Assembly (NCBI RefSeq): GCF_026627425.1
Contig: NZ_JAPNLH010000001.1
Span: forward strand, 62,001-126,000
DNA length: 64,000 bases
Direction of reading: 5' to 3'
Source: Arthrobacter endolithicus
Lineage (GTDB): Bacteria; Actinomycetota; Actinomycetes; Actinomycetales; Micrococcaceae
A program made the translations under genes and the position numbers. The first letter of the stretch is position 1, and every line of letters begins with the position of its first letter. Positions 16,434 to 25,739 of this stretch are shown piece by piece. A model generated the notes under the pieces. That model was not told where the DNA came from. It searched no databases and worked only from the letters and a program-made list of their open reading frames with translations.

Positions 16434-16819
16434 CGGACGCAATCAGCATTGCCGGCTCCGCACTGACGGTGCACCGCAAGTGGCTCGATGCCGTGGCGGA
16501 CAACCTGGCCAACGTCAATACCGCCAAAAGCACTACCGGCCCGGCGTTTCAGGCGCGCTATGTGCAGGCGCAGGAGGGACCAGGAAATTCCGGTGTCTTT
16601 GTGGCCGGCACCAGCTTTGGGGACGCTGCCGGGCGGCTGGTCCACGAACCGGCCAATCCGGTGGCGGATAAGGACGGCTATGTCCGTTACCCGGATATTG
16701 ATTTGGGGCTTGAAATGGGCAAGTTGATCATGGCGCAGCGCGGCTACCAGGCCAATGCAGCCGTCGTGGACCGCGCCAAAACCACCTACGAAGCAGCACT
16801 GCAGATTGGACGCTCCTGA
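16430..16819 (+). CDS. flgC: Flagellar proximal rod protein FlgC
   Basis: A 129-residue protein with the rod N-terminus SIAGSALTVHRKWLDAVADNLANVNT, a central PANPVADKDGYVRYPDIDLGLEMGKLI and C-terminal AQRGYQANAAVVDRAKTTYEAALQIG. Length and order match FlgC. It overlaps flgB by 4 bases and fliE by 1 base. Confidence 0.94.
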   Translation: MTDAISIAGSALTVHRKWLDAVADNLANVNTAKSTTGPAFQARYVQAQEGPGNSGVFVAGTSFGDAAGRLVHEPANPVADKDGYVRYPDIDLGLEMGKLIMAQRGYQANAAVVDRAKTTYEAALQIGRS

Positions 16820-17124
16820 TGGCCATCCCCGCAATCCCCTCGGTCCAGGGGGTCACGGCGACCGGCTACCTGCCGTCCGTGCAACCGACCGCGTCCGACG
16901 ACGGCGCCGGTTTCGCGTCGACGCTCACGGGCGCTGTGAACGGCCTGCAGCAGCTGCAGTCCACCTCCAACGATCTGGCGATCAAGGCAGTGACCGGTGA
17001 TCTGGGAGATATCCACACTGCGACGCTCGCCGCGACGCGTGCACAGGTGACCCTTGAGCTCGTGGCGGCGGTCCGCAATAAAGGCGTCGATGCGTTCAAC
17101 GAGATCATGCGGATGCAGGCCTGA
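16819..17124 (+). CDS. fliE: Flagellar MS-ring/rod adapter FliE
   Basis: A 101-residue protein with a short variable N-terminus and the conserved C-terminal part: DIHTATLAATRAQVTLELVAAVRNKGVDAFNEIMRMQA. FliE joins the MS ring to the rod. The gene overlaps flgC by 1 base at its start and fliF by 1 base at its end. Confidence 0.92.
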   Translation: MAIPAIPSVQGVTATGYLPSVQPTASDDGAGFASTLTGAVNGLQQLQSTSNDLAIKAVTGDLGDIHTATLAATRAQVTLELVAAVRNKGVDAFNEIMRMQA

Positions 17125-18734
17125 TGCCGGTACAACTTTCCGCGTTCTTCGCCCGGTTGGGGCGGACGGTCGGCGGATTCAGCGTAGCCCAGCGGACCAT
17201 CGCCATTATCGGCATCGCCGCACTCGTGCTCGGCGGTGTGGCCCTTACCTCTTGGCTCACCAAGCCCACACTGACCCCGCTGTTTTCCGGGCTCGCCGCG
17301 GCGGACGCGAACACCATAGTGGACCAGCTGCGTACCGACGGTGTGCCGTATGAGCTGACCAACGGCGGTGCCACGATTATGGTGCCGCAGGAGAAGGTGT
17401 ACGACGAGCGGCTCAAGGCGGCCGCCGCGGGACTGCCGGCGAACAAGACGGCCGGCTATTCGCTGCTGGACAATATGGGCGTCACCTCCTCGGAGTTCCA
17501 GCAGACCGTGACATACCAGCGCGCCATGGAGGGCGAGCTTGCCTCCACGATTTCCGCCATGGACGGCGTGAAAACCGCATCGGTGAAACTCGCCATCCCC
17601 AAGGACACTGTGTTCGCCTCCCAAAAGCAGGACCCGACCGCCTCGGTGTTCATCGAAACGGCCAAGGGTGCGGCGCTGAATTCGGACCAGGTGCAGGCCA
17701 TTGTGCACCTGACCTCCGCCTCCATAGACGGGCTGAAGCCGCTGAACGTGGCCGTCATCGATTCGGCCGGGACCGTGCTGTCCGCCGTGGGGACCGGGGC
17801 GGCCGGGGGAGCGGCCAAGCAGGGCACCGATTATGAAAAGCGGATCAGCGCTGCCGTGCAGACCATGCTGGACCGGGTGGCCGGACCCGGCAATGCGACC
17901 GTCGCCGTGGCTGCGGACATGAGCCAGCAGTCGGGCCAAAAAGTGCAGGAATCCTTCACCCAGCCGCAAAATGCCCCGGCACTGAACGAGTCAAAGGCCA
18001 CCGAGTCCTCCACCGGCTCCGGAGCCGGTGCTGCCGGCGTGCTGGGAGCGGACAGCACGGCGCCGGCGAGCGGCAATAACGGCACGTTTACCTCGGATAA
18101 GACGACGAAGAACAACGCGGTCAACAAGACGACCGAGACCACCACCATCCCGGCGGGAGCGGTAACCCGGCAGACGGTGTCCGTAGCGGTGAACAAGGCG
18201 ACGGCCGATGGGCTGGATATGTCAACGCTGCGTGACCTCGTCTCCTCCGCGGCGGGGATCAACGTTGCCCGTGGGGACGTGGTGACGGTGGCCGCGCTGC
18301 CGTTCAATACCGCCGGTGCTGCCGATGCCAAGGCCGCCCTGGATGCGGCCAAGGCCGAGGCGGATGCCCAGCGCACGGCAGAGACCTGGAAGACCATCAT
18401 CATTGTCGCCAGCATCCTGCTCCTGATCGCCCTGGCGCTGCTGCTTTACGCGCTGAAGAACCGGCGGCAGAGCCGGCAGCCCGTTGATCTTGGCGAACGG
18501 CTGGACCCGCTGGGGCTGCTGGACCCGGCCACCACGGCCATGGCGCTGACCCCTGCGCCGGTGGCTCCGCTGCCGGTTGCTCCGCTGGCGGTCCGGGAAA
18601 TCCCGCGGCTGCCCGACGCCGGGCCCAATGACCTGGACGGCAAACGCGCCCGGATCGATTCTCTGGCAACCCACGAACCGGAGAAGACCGCCGGCTACCT
18701 GCGCAGCATGATGGATGACAGGACCCCGGTATGA
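17124..18734 (+). CDS. fliF: Flagellar MS-ring protein FliF
   Basis: A 536-residue MS-ring protein with two membrane segments, near residues 26-46 (TIAIIGIAALVLGGVALTSW) and 423-443 (TIIIVASILLLIALALLLYA). In between lies the secretin-like ring domain with LFSGLAAADANTIVDQL, YSLLDNMGVTSSEFQQTV and YQRAMEGELASTI. The cytoplasmic tail contains a Pro/Ala-rich stretch and a C-terminal segment (ARIDSLATHEPEKTAGYLRS) that should bind FliG. It overlaps fliE by 1 base and fliG by 4 bases. Confidence 0.95.
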   Translation: MPVQLSAFFARLGRTVGGFSVAQRTIAIIGIAALVLGGVALTSWLTKPTLTPLFSGLAAADANTIVDQLRTDGVPYELTNGGATIMVPQEKVYDERLKAAAAGLPANKTAGYSLLDNMGVTSSEFQQTVTYQRAMEGELASTISAMDGVKTASVKLAIPKDTVFASQKQDPTASVFIETAKGAALNSDQVQAIVHLTSASIDGLKPLNVAVIDSAGTVLSAVGTGAAGGAAKQGTDYEKRISAAVQTMLDRVAGPGNATVAVAADMSQQSGQKVQESFTQPQNAPALNESKATESSTGSGAGAAGVLGADSTAPASGNNGTFTSDKTTKNNAVNKTTETTTIPAGAVTRQTVSVAVNKATADGLDMSTLRDLVSSAAGINVARGDVVTVAALPFNTAGAADAKAALDAAKAEADAQRTAETWKTIIIVASILLLIALALLLYALKNRRQSRQPVDLGERLDPLGLLDPATTAMALTPAPVAPLPVAPLAVREIPRLPDAGPNDLDGKRARIDSLATHEPEKTAGYLRSMMDDRTPV

Positions 18735-19780
18735 GCGTGCCCGCCATGAACAGCGCCGCCATGAACAGCACGGATATGACGCTGACAGGGGTGCAGAAAG
18801 CCGCCATCATCCTGATGCAGCTGGGCCCGGAAAATGCCGTCCGGGTGATGAAGCAGTTTACCGAGGCCGAGGCAGAGGAAGTCGCCGCGGAGATCGTGTC
18901 TATGCAGCGGGTGGACCCGGCCCTGGCCGGCCAGGTGATCAGCGAGTTCCACGAGATGACCTTTCACACCACGTCGAACACCCGTGGTGGCCGCGACTTT
19001 GCCCGCGAGCTGTTGGAGGCGTCCTTTGGCTCCGAGCGGGCTGCGAACGTCATGGGCCGGCTGGAATCCAATATGGCGGGAACGTCCTTTGAGTTCATGG
19101 CCGATGCGGACCCGCGCCAGATTCTGATCTTGGTGGATGGCGAGCTGCCGCAGACCATTGCGCTGATCCTGGGGCACATAGGAGCGCAGAAAAGCTCTGC
19201 CGTCCTGGCCGGATTGGGCGAGCCGCTGGGCGCGGAAGTTGCACAGGCATTTGCCGCTATGGGCACGCCGACGCCCGAGGCGGTCAGCATTGTGGCCGAA
19301 ACGCTGCGTGCCCGGGCCAACGCCGTTGTCTCGATGCGCGAAACGGCCGAGGTGATTGGCGGCGTTGAATCTCTGGTGGAGATCCTCAACCGCGCCGACG
19401 TCAGCACCGAGAAGGCCCTGATGGACGGCCTGGAGGAACGTGATCCCGTGTTGGCGGAGGAAATCCGTTCCCGGATGCTGACTTTCCCGGACATCGTGAA
19501 ACTTGACCGCAAGGACGTCCAGCAGGTGCTGCGCGGCATCGACGCCGGGATCCTGGCGCTGGCCCTGAAGGGTGCCGATCCCGAGCTCATCGAGGTGGTG
19601 CACGCGAATATCACCGAACGCAACCTCGAAATCCTGCAGTCCGAAAGCAGCGCTGCAGGTCCCGTGCGTGCCTCGCACGTGGAGCAGGCACGGGCAGACA
19701 TTGTGCGGTCCATCCGCGAGCTGGAAGCGGCGGGAACTATCACCGTGCGACGGGCTGAGGAGGATGACCTTGTCTACTAA
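18731..19780 (+). CDS. fliG: Flagellar motor switch protein FliG
   Basis: A 349-residue FliG. LTGVQKAAIILMQLGPENA opens the FliF-binding domain; HPQT-like GELPQTIALILGHI marks the middle domain and PEAVSIVAETL the armadillo part. The C-terminal torque domain holds MFTFPDIVKLD-like residues (MLTFPDIVKLDRKDVQQVL), where charged residues meet MotA. Overlaps of 4 bases with fliF and 17 bases with fliH are consistent with one message. Confidence 0.95.
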   Translation: MSVPAMNSAAMNSTDMTLTGVQKAAIILMQLGPENAVRVMKQFTEAEAEEVAAEIVSMQRVDPALAGQVISEFHEMTFHTTSNTRGGRDFARELLEASFGSERAANVMGRLESNMAGTSFEFMADADPRQILILVDGELPQTIALILGHIGAQKSSAVLAGLGEPLGAEVAQAFAAMGTPTPEAVSIVAETLRARANAVVSMRETAEVIGGVESLVEILNRADVSTEKALMDGLEERDPVLAEEIRSRMLTFPDIVKLDRKDVQQVLRGIDAGILALALKGADPELIEVVHANITERNLEILQSESSAAGPVRASHVEQARADIVRSIRELEAAGTITVRRAEEDDLVY

Positions 19781-20474
19781 GTTCACTGCTGCTTCCGCCC
19801 GTGATTTCGCGACTGATTCCACCCGCACGGACCGCTCCGGTCACCAGGTCCCACGCACGGCAGCCGGCGCTACCTTCAAGCCGATAAGCTTCGCGGCGGT
19901 GGACTCTGATTCCCCCGACAGTCCTGGTTCCCCGGGGTACATCCGCGGACACTCGATCGGCTACACCTTTGGGATGCGTGCCGCTGCTGCCGAGGCCAAG
20001 ATCCGCCGTGCCGAGATGGATGACGAGCATGCCGCGGCGATGGTGCGCCAGCGGGCTGAGCTGGACCGTGTCGTTGGTTTGCTGACAGCGGCGCAGGCGG
20101 CGCTTAACGCCGTGGTGCTGCCGGTGGTCACCGAGGCCCAGGATGTGCTGCTGGCTGGTGCGGTGGACCTGGCCGAGGCCATCCTTGGACACGAGCTGGC
20201 CCAGGGCCCCGCCTCAGCCAGGTCCGCGCTGACACGTGCGCTGGGGCAGCAGACCCCAGCCGGGACGTATGCAGTGCGGATGAACCCGGCGGATCTGGCC
20301 GACCTCAACGAGCTGGATGACCCGTCACTTGGGCAGGCCGGTATTCGCTTTGTCCCGGACGCCGCGCTGGCACGCGGGGATGCCATCGCGGAATTTGAGC
20401 ACGGCTACCTTGACGCCCGCATTGCTGCCGCCCTGGCCCGGACGAAGGATGCCCTGGTGGAGGACCAGCAATGA
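19764..20474 (+). CDS. fliH: Flagellar export ATPase regulator FliH
   Basis: A protein of about 236 residues: a variable N-terminus, a helical middle (AAAAEAKIRRAEMDDEHAAAMVRQRAEL) and a C-terminal part similar to V/F-ATPase E subunits (VTEAQDVLLAGAVDLAEAILGHEL). FliH binds and restrains the ATPase FliI. The ATG at 19764 sits directly after GAGGAGG, so the TTG at 19770, six bases past it, may be the real start. Overlaps fliG and then fliI by 4 bases. Confidence 0.85.
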   Translation: MTLSTKFTAASARDFATDSTRTDRSGHQVPRTAAGATFKPISFAAVDSDSPDSPGSPGYIRGHSIGYTFGMRAAAAEAKIRRAEMDDEHAAAMVRQRAELDRVVGLLTAAQAALNAVVLPVVTEAQDVLLAGAVDLAEAILGHELAQGPASARSALTRALGQQTPAGTYAVRMNPADLADLNELDDPSLGQAGIRFVPDAALARGDAIAEFEHGYLDARIAAALARTKDALVEDQQ

Positions 20475-21853
20475 CAGCGCCTGACCAGATGACGGCGCCC
20501 ACGCCAATGGCAGCGCCCACGCCCCGCAGCACCGCCGCCTGGCGCCCGCATGCCCGGCGGTTCGAGGCTGCCCTGAGCGCTGCGCGCCCCGAGCGGGTCG
20601 GGTCGGTTTCCTCCGTCGTTGGCCTCGGCATCGAACTCGCAGGCCTGGACGCCGCCATCGGAGATCTTGTCACCATTGGGGAGAATCCGCGGGTGGATGC
20701 CGAAGTAGTGGCGACCACGCGGGCCGGCATCCGGTGCATGCCGTTGGGCCGGATGACCGGCATCGGAGCCGGCTCACCCGCCCGCAGCAAGGGAACACCG
20801 TTGCTGGTGCCCACCGGAGCGGGGCTGTTTGGCCGGGTTCTGGATGGCCTTGGCCGCCCGATCGACGGCAAAGGCCCGCTGCTGGTGGACGGCCGGGTGC
20901 CGGTGGATCACGACACTCCCTCGGCAATGCACCGCAGCCGGATTTCCGAGCGCCTGCAGCTGGGGGTGCGGGTGATGGATACCCTCCTGACCGTCGGCAA
21001 GGGCCAGCGGATGGGCCTGTTCGCCGGCTCGGGCGTGGGAAAGTCCTCGCTGCTGTCCATGATTGCGCGTGGGACGGATGCGGAAGTGTCCGTAATTGCG
21101 TTGGTGGGGGAGCGCGGGCGTGAGGTGCGGGAGTTCCTCGAGGATGATCTGGGCGCCGAAGGACTGGCGCGTTCCATTGTGGTGGTGTCCACCTCGGATG
21201 AACCGGCCCTGATGCGGATGCGTGCGGCCTTCACCGCGACGCGGATTGCGGAATCGTTCCGGGACCGCGGGGCGGATGTGGTCCTGATGATGGATTCACT
21301 GACCCGGGTCGCCATGGCGCAGCGTGAAATCGGGTTGTCCGTCGGTGAGCCGCCCGCCACCCGGGGGTACCCGCCGTCGACCTTCTCGGTTCTGGCACAG
21401 CTGCTGGAACGCGCCGGGACCGCGGAGCGCGGCTCGGTGACCGGCGTGTACACCGTGCTCGTGGACGGCGATGACCACAACGAGCCGATCGCTGACGCCG
21501 CGCGCTCCATCCTGGACGGCCACGTGGTCCTGGACCGCAAACTTGCCGTTGCCGGGCACTTTCCGTCCGTCGATGTGCTCGGGTCCATTTCGCGGGTCGC
21601 CTCCAAGGTGATCTCCGCCGAGGAAGGCCGCACGGCCACCTACCTGCGGCGGGTGCTGGCCGCGCGCAAGGGAATGCAGGACCTGCTGGACGTCGGCGCG
21701 TACCAACGCGGCACCAACCCGCTCGTCGACTCCGCGGTGGATAACGAAGCGGCGATCAATGCGTTCCTGCAGCAGCGGATGGACGATCAGACGTCCGGCG
21801 CCGATGCCTGGAATCAGCTGAACCGGCTTGCCCAGACACTCGGAGGCCAATGA
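20471..21853 (+). CDS. fliI: Flagellar protein-export ATPase FliI
   Basis: A 460-residue F1-beta-like ATPase of the type III export gate. The Walker A loop is GLFAGSGVGKSS (lysine near 191) and Walker B is DVVLMMDSLTR; ALVGERGREVREF and RGYPPSTFSVLAQLLERAG are family signatures. The first 25 residues are a Thr/Pro/Ala-rich stretch. It overlaps fliH and fliJ by 4 bases each. Confidence 0.96.
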   Translation: MTAPDQMTAPTPMAAPTPRSTAAWRPHARRFEAALSAARPERVGSVSSVVGLGIELAGLDAAIGDLVTIGENPRVDAEVVATTRAGIRCMPLGRMTGIGAGSPARSKGTPLLVPTGAGLFGRVLDGLGRPIDGKGPLLVDGRVPVDHDTPSAMHRSRISERLQLGVRVMDTLLTVGKGQRMGLFAGSGVGKSSLLSMIARGTDAEVSVIALVGERGREVREFLEDDLGAEGLARSIVVVSTSDEPALMRMRAAFTATRIAESFRDRGADVVLMMDSLTRVAMAQREIGLSVGEPPATRGYPPSTFSVLAQLLERAGTAERGSVTGVYTVLVDGDDHNEPIADAARSILDGHVVLDRKLAVAGHFPSVDVLGSISRVASKVISAEEGRTATYLRRVLAARKGMQDLLDVGAYQRGTNPLVDSAVDNEAAINAFLQQRMDDQTSGADAWNQLNRLAQTLGGQ

Positions 21854-22368
21854 TGTCCCGCACTTTCCCCCTCGCCGGCCTGCTGCGGCTGCAGCATCTG
21901 CGCCAGGACGCGGCTGCGGCCGACCTGGCCAGCGCGAACGCCCGCGCCTCGGCCAATGGCGCACGGCAGAGTGCTGCCCGCCGGGACCTGCAGGAAACGT
22001 CCAGCGAAGTGGCCACGGCCGCCGCGCTCAGTGCCGTAGCCGCCGCCCGCTCCTCCTCCCGCAGCATGCTCGCCGAGCTGGAAGCGGCGTCCCTGGAAAC
22101 GCAGGCGCACCAGGACCAGGCGCAGACGGTGTTCAACGAGGCACGGGCAGCGTCGGTCCGGCTGGAAAAGCTGGCTGCCAAGCACGACGAACGCGTGGCT
22201 GCCGAACTGCTGCAGGCCGAGCAGACCGTGCTGGACGAAATTGCCGTGACGTCGTGGCACCGCAACCGGGACCGGAACGAGCCTGCGCCTGATGCTGCCG
22301 TTAAGGGCGGGTCGGCGCCGACCGGGTCTGCTGCCGCGGGCTCTGCTGAGAATGCGGGGAACCGATGA
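21850..22368 (+). CDS. fliJ: Flagellar export chaperone/stalk protein FliJ
   Basis: A 172-residue Ala/Arg/Glu-rich helical protein, with FPLAGLLRLQHLRQDAAAADLASANARA at its start and a coiled coil through residue 135. Sequence identity in this family is low; size, coiled-coil character and location between fliI and fliK support FliJ. Two ATG codons in tandem (21850 and 21853) are both usable. It overlaps fliI and fliK by 4 bases. Confidence 0.8.
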   Translation: MMSRTFPLAGLLRLQHLRQDAAAADLASANARASANGARQSAARRDLQETSSEVATAAALSAVAAARSSSRSMLAELEAASLETQAHQDQAQTVFNEARAASVRLEKLAAKHDERVAAELLQAEQTVLDEIAVTSWHRNRDRNEPAPDAAVKGGSAPTGSAAAGSAENAGNR

Positions 22369-23840
22369 GTCCGTTGATGGGATTGCCGACGACGACGGCC
22401 CCGGGCTTCCGCACGGGCGCGGGCGTTGCTGCCGGAGCGGCGGCAGGCCAGCGTGGTGCCGGTGCCGGTGCCGGTGCCGGTAGGCAGGGCGGGGCGTCCT
22501 TCGGCTCGGTCCTGCAGGGTGTGCTTGGCGGACCGGACCAATCGGCGAAAAAGGGAAACGGCAAGGCCGCGGATGCTGCGGCCGGCAGCCGTGACGTCCC
22601 CGAAACCGAGGGTGCTACAGCGGATGTCGCCGCTAACGTCCTTGCCGCCAATGTCAGTGCAAAAAACCTCGCGGGACCAGCAATTGCGTTCCCGTTCCCC
22701 GGCACTGCGCTGCCCGGTATTGCGGTGGCTGGTTCAGCGCTGGCCGCTTCTGAAGCGCCTGCGCCAGCTGACGCCACAGCACGCGCTACTGCGATGCCCG
22801 TCGTGGACATCCCACCGACCACCGGGCCTGCCGAGACCACCGCACCCGCGACAATGCCAGCACCAGCAGCAACACCAGCAGCAACACCGGCAACAGCAAC
22901 GGCACCGACGGCAGCGTCCGGGCCTGTCGCACCGGCGGTAGTTCCGTCCGCAGTGCCAAGCACTAAGCTCGGTCAGGCCGTTCCGCCGTCGGAAGCGCCG
23001 CAGTCGGGCACTCAGCCGTCGGGCACTGAGCCGTCGGGCACTGAGCCGTCGGACGCGTCGCCGCCCGACGCGCCGACCACGCCTGCTCAGCCCGACCCCC
23101 AGTTTTTGGCCGACACGCAAAACGTGGTCGCAGCGCCAGCGATCATCGTTCCGTTGACCAACCCAACAGCTGCTGCCCCGGCAGTGATCGCCTCGGCAGT
23201 TCCCGCAGCAGCGGCAGCGACGGGCCAATCGGGCGCTGTGCTCCCGGCAGCGTCGGTTGCTACCGGCGGACTCCCGCCGGCCAGCGTTCCATCGGCGTCG
23301 GCTGCTGCAACACCTGCACCCTCTGCGACAGCTGCGATCGCCCCACCGGCTGCCGGACCGATCCTCGCCCCGACTGCAGGTCCGTTGCCCGCCCCGCCAA
23401 TCGCTGCAGCGTCGTCATCCGCCGCACCGCTGGCGGGTCAGATCTCCGGTCCTCTAACCGATTTGGCCGCGGCAACGCCCGGCGAGCATGTCATGACGGT
23501 TCGTGTGGCCCCGGATTCGCTGGGGCCCGTGACGGTCCGGGCACATATTTCCCCGGACCACGTCCGGATCGAGCTTTACGCGCCGAACGACGCCGGGCGC
23601 GATGCGCTGAGGGCCGCTTTGCCGGAGCTAAAGCGTGATCTGGCTGCGTCCGGGATGAGCGCCAGTTTGGACCTGGCGTCCGGGAATCAACCCGAGGCCC
23701 GGGATGCGCAGGCCCGCGGCGGTCAAGGTCCGGGCCGCCAGACCTCCCGCGGCAACGGACACTTGCCAACGGCCGGTCCCGAGCCGGGATTCGCGGCCCA
23801 GCGTTCCAGAGCAGGATCCACCCTTGATGTCATCACCTGA
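22365..23840 (+). CDS. fliK: Flagellar hook-length control protein FliK
   Basis: A 491-residue protein: about 350 residues of Ala/Pro/Thr-rich low-complexity sequence followed by a FliK C-terminal domain. That domain contains GEHVMTVRVAPDSLGPVTVR and then VRIELYAPNDAGRDALRAALPELKRDLAASGMS. FliK is the molecular ruler that stops hook growth and switches export specificity through FlhB. Tandem DNA repeats lie inside the ruler (22460s; 23004-23048), so its length may vary. It starts within the fliJ stop. Confidence 0.88.
   Translation: MSPLMGLPTTTAPGFRTGAGVAAGAAAGQRGAGAGAGAGRQGGASFGSVLQGVLGGPDQSAKKGNGKAADAAAGSRDVPETEGATADVAANVLAANVSAKNLAGPAIAFPFPGTALPGIAVAGSALAASEAPAPADATARATAMPVVDIPPTTGPAETTAPATMPAPAATPAATPATATAPTAASGPVAPAVVPSAVPSTKLGQAVPPSEAPQSGTQPSGTEPSGTEPSDASPPDAPTTPAQPDPQFLADTQNVVAAPAIIVPLTNPTAAAPAVIASAVPAAAAATGQSGAVLPAASVATGGLPPASVPSASAAATPAPSATAAIAPPAAGPILAPTAGPLPAPPIAAASSSAAPLAGQISGPLTDLAAATPGEHVMTVRVAPDSLGPVTVRAHISPDHVRIELYAPNDAGRDALRAALPELKRDLAASGMSASLDLASGNQPEARDAQARGGQGPGRQTSRGNGHLPTAGPEPGFAAQRSRAGSTLDVIT
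23004..23048 (+). repeat. Three 15-bp tandem repeats inside fliK
   Basis: Units at 23004, 23019 and 23034 (TCGGGCACTGAGCCG, first copy with CAG) encode repeated SGTEP. Being in frame, copy-number changes would alter the length of the FliK ruler without breaking the gene. Confidence 0.85.
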
Positions 23841-23857
23841 GAAGAGGAGCACACGGT

Positions 23858-24370
23858 ATGCCTATTGACCCGGTATCGGCAGTAACGGCAACCCCTGCAG
23901 CGGTCTCACCGCCAGAAGCGAGCAGCGCCAGCAATTTGTACTCTGCTCCTTCCACTAAGGCTCCCAAGCAGGTGATGGACGGCTCCATGTTCATGTCCCT
24001 GCTGGTGGCGCAGCTGCAGAACCAGGACCCGAGCTCGCCAATGGACACGAACCAAATGATCGGCCAGACCACGCAGCTGGCCATGATGGAAAAGCTCTCG
24101 GCGTTGGATACCACCAGCAACGAGAACTTTTCCCTTCAGATGCGCATGGCGGCCGCGGCCCTTGTGGGGCAGCAAGTCAGCTACGCGGGCAAGGACGGGG
24201 AGACCGTGACCGGCATCGCCAGCTCGGTGTCCTATGCCGGACCCGTTCCGCAGATCACCGTGGACGGCAAAACGCTCGCGCTGGATGCTATCTCCGGCGT
24301 CACCACGGCGGCGCCGAAAACACCGGTACCGACAACAGCGGTGCCGACAACAGCGGTACCGACAACGTAA
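23858..24370 (+). CDS. flgD: Flagellar hook cap (scaffold) protein FlgD
   Basis: A 170-residue protein with the diagnostic MDGSMFMSLLVAQLQNQDPSSPMDTNQMIGQTTQLAMMEKL segment and a following domain with GQQVSYAGKDGETVTGIA. FlgD caps the growing hook. The C-terminus is a repeated PTTAVPTTAVPTT tail encoded by a 15-bp tandem repeat. GAAGAGGAG precedes the gene by a few bases, and flgE follows. Confidence 0.92.
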   Translation: MPIDPVSAVTATPAAVSPPEASSASNLYSAPSTKAPKQVMDGSMFMSLLVAQLQNQDPSSPMDTNQMIGQTTQLAMMEKLSALDTTSNENFSLQMRMAAAALVGQQVSYAGKDGETVTGIASSVSYAGPVPQITVDGKTLALDAISGVTTAAPKTPVPTTAVPTTAVPTT

Positions 24371-24476
24371 CCGGCGAAGATCCACCCACCGGATCCGTGG
24401 ATCCGCCTATCCGGATCCTCGCACCCGCCTGATCCCCTCTTATCTTCAGCACCGCCCCTCCCGAAAGGAAAACACC

Positions 24477-25643
24477 GTGCTCCGTTCCCTGTACTCCGGT
24501 ATCTCCGGACTCCGCGCCCATCAGACCATGCTGGACGTCACCGGCAATAACATCGCCAATGTCAACACCCAGGGCTTCAAATCGTCCTCGGTGCAGTTCC
24601 AGGACACGCTTTCGCAGCTGACTAAGAGCGCATCGTCGCCGCAGGCCGCGGCCGGCGGAACCAATGCCGCGCAGGTCGGGCTCGGTGTGCAGGTCGCGGG
24701 GATCGCCACCAATTTTGCCCAGGGCTCCACGCAGGCCACCGGCAAGTCCACTGACATGATGATCTCCGGAGACGGGTTCTTCATCACTAAACATGGTGGC
24801 GCTACCCTGTACACGCGTGCCGGCGCGATGAACCCCGATGCGCAGGGCAGGCTGGTGACCCCCGACGGTGGTATTCTGCAGGGCTGGATGGCGTCGCCGG
24901 ACGGTACCGTCGGCACGGGAGCCCCGGTCAGTGACATTGTGCTCTCCACTGGGACAACCGTGCCGGCAGCTGCGACCAGCAGGGCGACGGCGAGTGGAAA
25001 CCTGCCATCGGACGGAGCGGGCTCGCCGTTGACGCGTGATATTCAGGTCTACGACAACCTCGGAAAGGCCACCAACATCGCCATGACCTTTACACACTCC
25101 GCGGGGAACAGCTGGACGGTGTCGGCCGCAGGCTCGCCGGCAAAACCGCTGACCTTCGATGCGAACGGCGGCTTGCCCGCCAACACCACCATGACCGCGG
25201 CGGGGGTGACGGTGGACCTGTCCACTGTCACCGGATTCGCCGGCTTGAGCACCATCACCGCAAAGGCCGACGACGGCAGGGCAGCGGGAACGCTCAAGTC
25301 ATATTCCGTGAGCCAGGACGGCACGATCGTGGGATCGTTCAGCAACGGGATAACCCAGTCCGTTGGCCAGGTGGCACTGGCTACCTTCACCAACCCGGGA
25401 GGTCTGGAAAAGGCCGGAAATTCCTCGTACACGGTGACCGCCAACTCCGGTGCGGCGACCACCGGGACCGCAGGTTCAGCGGGGATGGGGACGCTCGCCA
25501 GCGGCGTGCTGGAGATGTCCAACGTGGACCTTTCCCAGGAGTTCACTAATCTGATCGTGGCCCAGCGCGGGTTCCAGGCCAACGCCCGCATCATCACCAC
25601 CTCGGATGAGGTCCTCCAGGAACTGACCAACCTGAAGCGCTAA
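24477..25643 (+). CDS. flgE: Flagellar hook protein FlgE
   Basis: A 388-residue hook protein from a GTG with GAAAGGAA upstream. N-terminus LRSLYSGISGLRAHQTMLDV followed by NNIANVNTQGFKSS; C-terminus VLEMSNVDLSQEFTNLIVAQRGFQANARIITTSDEVLQEL. Length fits FlgE rather than the shorter rod proteins FlgF/FlgG. The open frame extends upstream through flgD in another phase, which is not coding. A 12-bp inverted repeat follows the stop. Confidence 0.93.
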   Translation: MLRSLYSGISGLRAHQTMLDVTGNNIANVNTQGFKSSSVQFQDTLSQLTKSASSPQAAAGGTNAAQVGLGVQVAGIATNFAQGSTQATGKSTDMMISGDGFFITKHGGATLYTRAGAMNPDAQGRLVTPDGGILQGWMASPDGTVGTGAPVSDIVLSTGTTVPAAATSRATASGNLPSDGAGSPLTRDIQVYDNLGKATNIAMTFTHSAGNSWTVSAAGSPAKPLTFDANGGLPANTTMTAAGVTVDLSTVTGFAGLSTITAKADDGRAAGTLKSYSVSQDGTIVGSFSNGITQSVGQVALATFTNPGGLEKAGNSSYTVTANSGAATTGTAGSAGMGTLASGVLEMSNVDLSQEFTNLIVAQRGFQANARIITTSDEVLQELTNLKR

Positions 25644-25653
25644 TGCACTAAAA

Positions 25654-25689
25654 GCCGTCCCCGGCAGCTAACAAAACGCCGGGGACGGC
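25654..25689 (+). terminator. Inverted repeat after flgE (candidate terminator)
   Basis: GCCGTCCCCGGC (25654-25665) pairs perfectly with GCCGGGGACGGC (25678-25689) around a 12-base loop. The loop and right arm also contain the FliA-type promoter of flbD-motAB. There is no T-run. Confidence 0.7.
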
Positions 25690-25695
25690 CGACAG
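25668..25695 (+). promoter_or_regulatory. FliA-type promoter of flbD-motA-motB
   Basis: CTAAC (25668-25672), 15 bases, then GCCGACAG (25688-25695), 44 bases before the flbD ATG. The -35 sits in the loop of the flgE terminator hairpin and the spacer in its right arm. Confidence 0.78.
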
Positions 25696-25739
25696 TACCT
25701 TGCGACGGTCCACTGGACCTGAGAGGTGAGGATGAACCA

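Noticed and set aside
22734-23228. Minus-strand Arg/Cys-rich frame over fliK
   Set aside because: Composition is an artefact of reading the Ala/Pro-rich fliK repeats backwards.
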